Shown piece after piece: positions 57,086-64,000 of a DNA stretch of 64,000 nucleotides; positions within the stretch are counted from its first letter, which is position 1; each line of letters begins with the position of its first letter. The position numbers and the translations under genes were made by a program. Source of the DNA: Apoda limacodes (Eukaryota > Arthropoda > Insecta > Lepidoptera > Limacodidae); contig OX291545.1 in the NCBI GenBank assembly GCA_946406115.1, positions 30,065,153 to 30,129,152 on the forward strand, given 5' to 3'. Below the pieces are notes generated by a model, which saw only the letters and a list, made by a program, of their open reading frames with translations, did not search any database and was not told the origin of the DNA.

Positions 57086-57662
57086 GGCTATATTTTGGTG
57101 CCAGCCAGATCATATGTTTTATGAATTTTCATACTCCTGGTCAAATTACAGAGATTTCTTCTCCAATCAATCGACTTCTCTCTGCAGATGAGGTCGTCGC
57201 AAATGGCCCGTTCAGATTTCGCATCAATTTGCTTCGAAACTGGCGTGGTTTTTTTTTCGATCCTGATATTTATGAACTATTTAGTATTATTATACAGCAT
57301 TACGGGTCAGCAGAGTCAATACGACCTATACTCCTAAAGTTATAGGCCATTTTAGCGAAATAATAAATTCCGACGAACCCATTGTAGGCACTTCTTGCGA
57401 GGCCTCTCTTCTTTAAAGGTCTCAAAGCACGACTCTTAGGTATCCTATTTTATCAAGTTGGAAGAACTAAGCTTAAGGTGATATGCTTCACTTTGCTGAT
57501 ACAGATTTTAGTTTCTAAAATCTACATCATCTGCTTATAGTTAATATTTGAAATGTTTTAGGTGCACTATTTTATTGTATTTGTCTTAATAGTTTGCAGT
57601 TGGTTTTTTATTTATTTAATTATTTTTATATTGTATACCTGAATTAAACAAGTAACTGAGGT
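57086..57662. other. unassigned sequence
   Basis: The ATG frame 57121-57345 (74 codons) starts MNFHTPGQITEISSPINRLL. It has no known motif and I do not call a gene. CTTAAGGTGATATGCTTCAC near 57473 resembles the end of the TTAA MITE. Confidence 0.35.
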
Positions 57663-57811
57663 ACAGTGCAACAATTTTTTCTAACCCAATGGTCAAAAAT
57701 CAAAACTGTAGTCGCCATATTAAAATGGTATACACATATGGTCTAGTGTTATGTAAGTTCACGTTTATTGTGTACCATTTTAATATGGCGACTGTAGTTT
57801 GTTGCACTATA
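57663..57811. mobile_element. GTGCAACA-type MITE, copy E
   Basis: TA|CAGTGCAACAATTTTTTCTA at the left and TTTGTTGCACTAT at the right. The interior is a foldback: GTCGCCATATTAAAATGGTA is repeated inverted as TACCATTTTAATATGGCGAC. Confidence 0.7.
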
Positions 57812-57860
57812 GAGTGTTTTTGCTTTTGTTAGCTTGCCACGTACTACAATTATGTTTATA

Positions 57861-58313
57861 TTAAAGCTGTGGCACACCCTGGAAAAGGCGTGCCGTTTCG
57901 GTACACAAAGACATATAACACTATTAAAGTATACAAAGATACACAGCTCCACGTACGATAGGCGCTAGCACGTGACCGCATGTTGAAAATTTCGAATTTC
58001 TGGGTTTTTTGTCAAATATTTATTTGACAAATGCATATTTGCATGGTCATAATAATATATATTTTATGCAATAAGAATCAGGAGAAAATCACTCTTAGTT
58101 TTCCCCACAGTTAGAATTAAAGCCCAAAAATAGTGTCAGTTTTTTTTTTCTAACTGTTTTAATAGCCATATTATTATAATATTAGCAAATTCACTTAATT
58201 AAGATTAGAACTATAACATATAGTTTTTTCACATGAAAAAGAATACTTAGAACTATAACAAAATTAATCAAATTCTTGCAAACTTAACTCGTTTAGGTAT
58301 GCCATTACCTTAA
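57861..58313. mobile_element. TTAA-flanked MITE, copy 2
   Basis: TTAA at 57861-57864 and 58310-58313 bound 453 bp. The ends are AGCTGTGGCACACC and GGTATGCCATTACC. Internal similarity to 9944-10411 runs the full length (ACACAAAGACATATAACACT, ACGATAGGCGCTAGCACGTG, TAATCAAATTCTTGCAAACT). The central part is rearranged, with an added TTTAATAGCC segment. Confidence 0.75.
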
Positions 58314-58354
58314 CACCTGTCACTTGCTGAATTTGAATTAGTTTTTAGTAATTA

Positions 58355-58485
58355 TTAATTTGAATATACCATTCGCCACAAGTATGATATTAAGTAGTAT
58401 GTACTTAATGTTTATGTTAATTAAGTACCTACTTAATATTATAAGCAATTGTGGCAATTAGCATATTCAAATTAATTTTATTATT
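58355..58485. repeat. 131-bp imperfect foldback
   Basis: TTAATTTGAATATACCATTC pairs with GCATATTCAAATTAA, and GATATTAAGTAG/GTACTTAAT pairs with ATTAAGTACCTACTTAATAT. It lies 42 bp downstream of the TTAA MITE. There is no coding; the ORF on the minus strand is incidental. Confidence 0.6.
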
Positions 58486-59593
58486 AGTAAAATTTGTTAG
58501 AAGAATATTAAGAACTTGATATTGTTCCGGGCCCATTTTGTTGTTAAAGAATATTATGTTTGTCATTGTTTTTCCTTGTATTGTTTTATAGAACAAGGTG
58601 GTATGAAAAACACAACTTATCAAAATCACCATGAACACACAAATAAAAATCAGTTTAACTAATATACATGGAACTACAATCAAACAACTGAGTGATTTAC
58701 ACTTAGGTTTGAGGTTGATCTTGTTTCAGACCATAAACACAAACGGCTCAAACGACCGCCTCACCGTTATCTCTATGCAGCTGCAAGACACAAACAGTTG
58801 ACAAAGTGCACTACGTGATATTTCACTGCCATTATTCCTCGTGATTCATATTGAAAGGCATGCCATGATGGATCATATAGGTAGTTCATGTGGCATCCAT
58901 TTGTCAAAGCTTTTACCTTTTAACGCAAATAAACCAATTTCGTTGCATCGAAAATAATGCTATTTATTCTTGAGTCTGGAGTGCTCGCGACCGTTTGGAG
59001 TTAGTCTTCTGAGCATGTCTTAGCCCTAGAATGTATCGGCCTTACAATAGCCTTGATATTTATCACCAAACCGCGGCCTTTTCAACAGAACCAGTCTGCA
59101 AATGGATTCATTCAAGCTTACAGATAAAACATAAAACGAAAAAAAAAGAAATGTCAAAATGACATTTCTGAATGCGCGCCAAAACTAGCGCCACAAAGGG
59201 CTACAGCGGCGATGAGGTGAAACAATCAACAATCGTACAAATGTATCGGACGGTTATTGTGTACTATCGTGGCATTCCACCTCCGTTGTTTTTAAAAGAG
59301 ACATCCAATTTGCTTCAGAAAGTTTTAGCTCATTTTTTCTTGTGCTAGGGTTCAGCAAATAAGAGCTTCTAATAATAGGTACGGTACCTACATATATGCT
59401 TTGATATTCAAATATATCGAGAGTAACAGTTGTGTGTAACCGAAACGTAAGCAGACAAAACGCAGGTTGTGATTGAAAGAATAATTTCTTCTATAAAGAA
59501 ATGTATGTGGAATCATAATAAGAAAATCATAATTAAATAAATACAAAAAAACCGACTGTAAAGCAAAAACATTACGAACTATTAAAAAATATC
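58486..59593. other. unassigned sequence
   Basis: No gene recognised. A small palindrome, AGAAATGTCA-AAA-TGACATTTCT, lies at about 59147-59169. Confidence 0.4.
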
Positions 59594-60921
59594 AAATATT
59601 TAACTATAACGGAGTTTATATTAAGGTAACTACTATAGTGTGAGCAATCTGTAAATTATTTGAACTTGCATTGAAATGAGTTCCGCCTGCTTAAAGTTAA
59701 ATATTGGGTGTGTTTTAATATCTGTTTAATTCTGTATGTTTTTGCAGTCGAATTTTTTTTTTTTTTTATTCACAGCTTTGTATAATTTATTATTTAATTT
59801 ATTTTAATTTTCCGTTTTTTTTTTACTCTTGCTTGACTATTTTATCATAAGTGTTACTTATATATTTTCGTTCTCGCCTTCTAAAGCCCTTTATTTTGAA
59901 TAAAAAAAATAGGGTCTTGAATAAAAATTTTTTTAGCCCGCAAATTAAAGCGCATGAAATTTCATATTTTCCATTTCTTTTTTTTTTTTAAGAATTTAGT
60001 GTACCTAGTGTCACTCTCACATATGAGACAAGACTCTCCTCTCAAGCTAAAATATATATACATACATACATACACTCGAAAAACAAAACCCTCCTCCTGG
60101 GGCAGTCGTGTAAAGAGTAGATGAAATCTATTTAAAATATATTCAGTTTTGTACAGAACCCTCGAAGGTTTGGTAAGTTTTTTTTCTTTGCATATGCCAG
60201 CCATTAGATTTCTTTTTTTAAAAGCAAACCTCAATATGACAGGTCCCGATGCACACGGCCAGTATCGCTAGGGAGACACTTCAAAAAACGACAATCGAAT
60301 AATCGAGAAATCGAATAAAAACAAGGAACTGACGTCAGGTCAGCGGTCTGTGACTATTGCACCTGCAGTTGCCTCCAATTGCTAACACTACGTTGAACTG
60401 CATTTCTAAAGTAAGTTTATAAGTTTCTGTTTTTCACCCGACTGCCGAAGAAAGGAGGGTAATGTTGTTCAAACGTAGGTATGTATGTCCATATATTTGG
60501 CACGCCCTACAGCCTAAACGCCTTGACAGATTTCGACATGCGAGGTGTCATTTGAATTTTGATTCGTCGTGATTGTGATCCGCCATTTTGATTTTTTAGG
60601 AATTTTATGATACCTAGTGTGTATCATAAAATTCCTAAAAAATCAAAATGGCGGATTTCATGCGGGTTACAAAAATGTTTTTTCTAGACCCTTGAGTTGG
60701 GTATCAGAAGGCTTTAAAAGGTGAGTACGAAAATAAATGACACTTTCAGTAAAATAGTCAAGTTTAAAAAAATTGAAATAATTAAAAAAAAGACCCGACT
60801 GCAAGAACTAAAAAGAAGTAAACAAGTGCCCCTAAAACATACACAACAATTAGTAGTACAGATTGCTCACAATATGGTAGTTACCTTAAAATGAGTTCCG
60901 ACTGCTTATAGTTAAATATTT
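59594..60921. mobile_element. 1.3-kb compound foldback element
   Basis: The arms 59594-59653 and 60857-60921 are inverted repeats: AAATATTTAACTATAA, then TTAAGGTAACTAC and GTGAGCAATCTGTA, with their complements. TTAA lies within each arm (59621-59624, 60886-60889). Weaker inverted similarity continues inward through a GCAGTCG block and T/A runs. Inside are GTATGTATGTCCATATATTT, GGCACGCCCTACAGCC and TTCGACATGCGAGGTGTC, shared with 20510-20640, and the perfect palindrome at 60578-60656. No transposase frame. Confidence 0.6.
60578..60656. repeat. perfect 36-bp-arm palindrome
   Basis: The arm at 60578-60613 (starts ATCCGCCATTTTGATTTT) is exactly complementary to 60621-60656, with a 7-nt spacer CTAGTGT. 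Neither end extends further. It lies within the compound foldback element. Confidence 0.95.
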
Positions 60922-61473
60922 GCACGGAGAAAAATGGCAATTTCAATTCATGCAAAAATGTTATAACGATGTTCATTTGCATCGGTATTGTAAAAAATGA
61001 TATGTCTCACAGCGGATTTGTCAGTAATAGTAATAGTTTATCATAACGCCTGGCCGTGTTCCTTTATATTATCTAGTTTGTCATAAAGAGTTTTGATGCC
61101 TTTGAAGGTTAAATAATTATACCTTGCCACGTTAAATTATCCGTAAACTTTTATGATGACGTCTGTACAGTTACATACTGATATTTCAAGTCGTTATCCT
61201 ACATAATTTCAATGAAGGCTAGAAACAATAAGCAGGGTCTTCTACGGATGAAATTTGGTGAGAAACAACGAATATCGTATTAATTTAACTAGATAATGTA
61301 CTTACAAAGTATCGTGATGTGATACTAACAAGAAGCTTCCTAAAAAATATGGTTCCGTGTCTTCAACCCTTCATTTTATTTATCCTGTCCTTAAGAATTA
61401 TCAGGAACAGTTGTGATAAAGTGTACATATTAGTTTTAATCTATACCTTAATTTTCGACAACTTACTATTCAA
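60922..61473. other. unassigned AT-rich sequence
   Basis: Nothing recognised in this stretch; the frame that starts at 61319 is an AT-rich hydrophobic frame. Confidence 0.4.
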
Positions 61474-61545
61474 CTGGCTGGCTCAGCGGTTAAATATGGT
61501 ATTTATAATACCAGAGGTCCCTCGATCGATTCCCATATGAATCAT
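61474..61545 (+). repeat. tRNA-like SINE head
   Basis: GGCTGGCTCAGCGGTTAAAT provides an A-box-like region and CCCTCGATCGATTCCC a B-box-like motif, about 72 nt in total. The stems are only partly complementary, so this is a decayed SINE head rather than a tRNA gene. Confidence 0.45.
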
Positions 61546-61599
61546 CAAAAAGAACTGGAATATAAAACTAATGGTGATCCATACAAATCATTGTAAGAG

Positions 61600-61810
61600 T
61601 ACTACACCATTACCATACAAATATCTCATATATGGTATGGTAGGGTATGGTAATGGCAATGGTTATGGTAATAACAATTACGATAGTCATCGTAATAATA
61701 ATGGTAATGGTAAAATGGCTATGAAGAAGGTGATCGTTATGACAATGGTAATGGTAATTTCAATGGTAATGATAATTACAGTGGTAATGGTAATTATCAC
61801 CATCATTTCC
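61600..61810 (+). repeat. GGTAAT-rich low-complexity tract
   Basis: Imperfect GGTAAT/GGTTAT/GATAAT iterations over about 200 bp, seeded by an inverted ACCATTACCATAC block at 61605. The overlapping frames on both strands, rich in Met-Val or Ile-Thr, are artefacts of the repeat. Confidence 0.8.
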
Positions 61811-63084
61811 TGATAAAAGAACAGTAGATGTTCGCATAAACAACACGACTTCTTATCATTTTTAAGGTCTGCCTTTATTATAAAAACACTATTTCTTGAT
61901 AATTCTTCAGTTCGTGCATGACACAATTACATGCAATACTTTAGTGGTATCCGTACAATACTTAAGTATCATCATATAATTGACATGACTTTATATCAGT
62001 TTCCTGTTAATTATATATTAACAGCAGTTTGGACGCTGAATCGTTTTTTGTGAAGTATTCCTGATGATTTGTTGAGAATCCCTCAAAAAACGAAGGGTAC
62101 ATTTTTCTCAGTGTGGTATGTTTTAGGGGCACTTGTTTTCTTCTTTTTAATTCTTGGAGTCCGGTTTTTTTATTTATTTAATCATTTTTTTAAGCGCTTA
62201 ATTCGATTGTGTGTCTCAAATGTTCAAATGATTAAGTTGTTTAATAATGGCATAAAAACATTCATCTATATCTCTTTTGGTTTGTCAGACAGGCCAGCTA
62301 ACAACGCAAACTTCCTAATGATTAGACCGGAGACATGGATGAGACGTTAGGTAAACATGGTCAAGATACAATAAAATGTAATCATTATTTAATTTTAAGC
62401 AAAGAGATTTCGGAGTAAATTCCAGTATATTTTAAACCAAACAATATCGATTAATATTTAAAAAAAAAAACTGTTTGCACAACCCTGTGATAAAACTAAG
62501 CTGTAAGACCAATAAAGTAAAAATAATTAATTAGTCAATAAATGATGTCTAACTCATTTGCATATTTCTAGTGATTAAATTGTGAAAATATATTGCTAGA
62601 TGTAAGCTGACTTGTAAAAAATGTAAATCATGTAAAGTAGATTTCTAAAAAAACAGTTTTGGTAGATCTTTTTATTTGAATATATTTTAAATTTGTTGAT
62701 GTTGTCAAAAACACGCTAATATCGCTTAAGATGCTTCAGTGGCAAGTAAAAGTGTCATGAGGGTTCCATATCATTGCGTTATTATTTATTATGTATTTGT
62801 TATTTACGAAAACATTAATTTACATATTGCATAATAATTTCACATAGAGATCAAAAATTATATTTTTTTTATTATTTTCTTGATATGTAGTTCTAAATTC
62901 TTCATATCTCTAGCTATAAAAACAATACGGATATACATTGAGTTTTTGAGTGTGACTAACTATTTACTGTTACTATGCAAACAAGTTTCTATCTCAAACA
63001 ATTTCTAAGAGACGAAGGGTCTTGACGTTCGATCATGCTGACAAACAGGAGAACAAATAAAATGATGTTATAAAAGTACGGGTT

Positions 63085-63085
<1 letters not shown>
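61811..63085. other. unassigned; repeat 3'-end copy at about 62115-62200
   Basis: TGTTTTAGGGGCACTTGTTT, then CTTCTTTTTAATTCTTGGAG, followed by a T-rich run, matches the inward arm of the foldback at 60770-60840 (on its minus strand). The frame 62069-62350 includes this block and is not a gene. The rest is AT-rich without assignments. Confidence 0.45.
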
Positions 63086-63134
<49 letters not shown>

Positions 63135-64000
63135 CCTGGCTTGCATGGGTTTTTCGCATGCTTAGCCAATTTTAACTAGTTAAAACGAGGAAACGTTCTT
63201 TTATTTTAAATACAAATTTTGGATTTTGTCATTTAGGGCAGGAAATGATCAGGAGAGGATAAATGGAGTGCAGTAGGTTGTTTTGGAGTTTTATGTATAT
63301 AAAATTTGCTGTACATATTTATAAAAAAGACTTGACACTGGCAACAAGCCGTGCAAGTCCATTATATTAATAAATAAAAATAATAAATCAAAATATAAAC
63401 AAAAATTGTACAAATACATACTTTTTATTTATAAAATTAAATCCTAATATTATTATGGTAAATAAAGTAGGCAAATATTCGATAAATAACAGGATCATTC
63501 GAGCTCAGTAAACACATTATATTAGTTGGGAAGGGAACACGGATTGATAACAGAGCATAAAGAAAAGAGGAATTGTCATACAGAGGACAGGAAAAGAAGA
63601 GGTGATTCAGATCACCTACATCCAACCCACAGGGGCAAACATTAGAGTTGATTATATGAAATTTAGATAGCTGTGCATGAGTACAAACATGTCCTAATCT
63701 CATACGTATCAGAATTGTGGTTATGACCTTGCTAAAATTAATTTTATAGAACCATGGTTTAGAAGGAATTGTTGGCTGAATCTGATAAAATGAGTTACCT
63801 TTTAACTGACTGCTTACTTGCCAATGTGTATTCCAAGAATCTATTAGATAAATCTTGGGTAAAACTGTCAAATCATGACAATAAGTTTTATAAGGAAACA
63901 TATCACCATCTTCAATTGCTTCCCTTGCCAGATTGTCTGCTCTATTGTTTCCCTCAATGCCACAGTGACTTGGTATCCATGCAAACTCAACAATATATCC
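63086..64000 (-). mobile_element. LINE 3' end with long poly(A), runs off the window
   Basis: Minus-strand element: coding down to 63437, a 3' UTR of about 300 bp, and a poly(A) tail seen as 49 consecutive T at 63086-63134. The element continues past the right edge. An unbroken tail and an open frame suggest a recent insertion. Confidence 0.85.
63437..64000 (-). CDS. LINE ORF2 C-terminus: RNase H end and zinc-knuckle-like tail (partial)
   Basis: 187 residues are open from the window edge to the stop at 63437. The first residues, EFAWIPSHCGIEGNNRADNL followed by AREA, match the end of an RNase H domain: the His in PSHCGI and the Asp in NRADNLA are the usual active-site positions. Downstream is a Cys/His segment, NVCPCGLDVGDLNHLFFSCP, typical of the tail after RNase H in several LINE ORF2 proteins. 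RNase H-bearing LINEs include the I, R1-related and some Jockey lineages; I cannot choose between them. The RT and endonuclease parts lie beyond 64000. The frame has no stops or shifts here, unlike most of the other LINE copies in the window. Confidence 0.85.
   Translation of the reverse strand, partial: GYIVEFAWIPSHCGIEGNNRADNLAREAIEDGDMFPYKTYCHDLTVLPKIYLIDSWNTHWQVSSQLKGNSFYQIQPTIPSKPWFYKINFSKVITTILIRMRLGHVCTHAQLSKFHIINSNVCPCGLDVGDLNHLFFSCPLYDNSSFLYALLSIRVPFPTNIMCLLSSNDPVIYRIFAYFIYHNNIRI

Noticed and set aside
61571..61926. Met/Val-rich and Ile/Thr-rich ORFs on both strands as proteins
   Set aside because: Both are translations of the GGTAAT-type low-complexity tract.

Overview
The window looks like a non-coding, repeat-dense stretch of a lepidopteran (moth or butterfly) nuclear genome. 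The base composition is AT-rich, there is no bacterial-style gene packing and no rRNA operon, and nearly every protein-like ORF is a decayed transposon. The repeat types I recognise are typical of Lepidoptera: Lep1-like Helitron repeats, tRNA-headed SINEs, a 5S-rRNA-headed SINE fragment, 3' ends of Jockey/CR1-type LINEs with the 'GAGTTTCTTGCC' and 'CTTGTTTGCCACC' signatures, a piggyBac transposase relic and many small TIR elements. I cannot name the species.

Layout. 1-4.2 kb: a SINE, a broken LINE reverse transcriptase split by a second retroelement 3' end, then Lep1-like sequence. 4.2-9.9 kb: mostly unassigned, with two tRNA-headed SINEs. 9.9-17 kb: a TTAA-flanked MITE, a 5S-derived SINE, a 740-bp interspersed repeat and a small MITE. 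17-19 kb: a near-perfect recursive splice site and a possible first coding exon below a CpG-rich, promoter-like block. 21.9-22.7 kb: 15 apparently identical copies of a 56-bp unit. 27.6-28.8 kb: a piggyBac transposase pseudogene that keeps its three catalytic Asp positions. 32.3-40.5 kb: a cluster of five LINE fragments in both orientations, a 39-bp minisatellite and two MITEs. 40.8-48.9 kb: a perfect 26-bp-arm hairpin, CpG-rich blocks, MITE copies, a LINE fragment and a Lep1 copy. 49-54 kb: mostly unassigned, with a second recursive splice site and a 338-bp foldback element. 54-61 kb: SINE, Lep1, MITE copies and a compound foldback containing a perfect 36-bp-arm palindrome. 63.1-64 kb: the 3' end of a LINE with an intact RNase H C-terminus and a 49-nt poly(A) tail, running off the window.

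Interpretation. The two recursive splice motifs (AG|GTAAGT after a pyrimidine tract, at 17145/17146 and 52984/52985) are both on the + strand, 35.8 kb apart. Together with the absence of other host exons, they suggest that most or all of the window lies inside one or more very long introns of a + strand gene. The possible exon at 18536-18656 would then be an alternative first exon. This is inference: no host protein could be identified. Host transcripts aside, the content is transposable elements and their debris, with several small non-autonomous families present in two to five copies.
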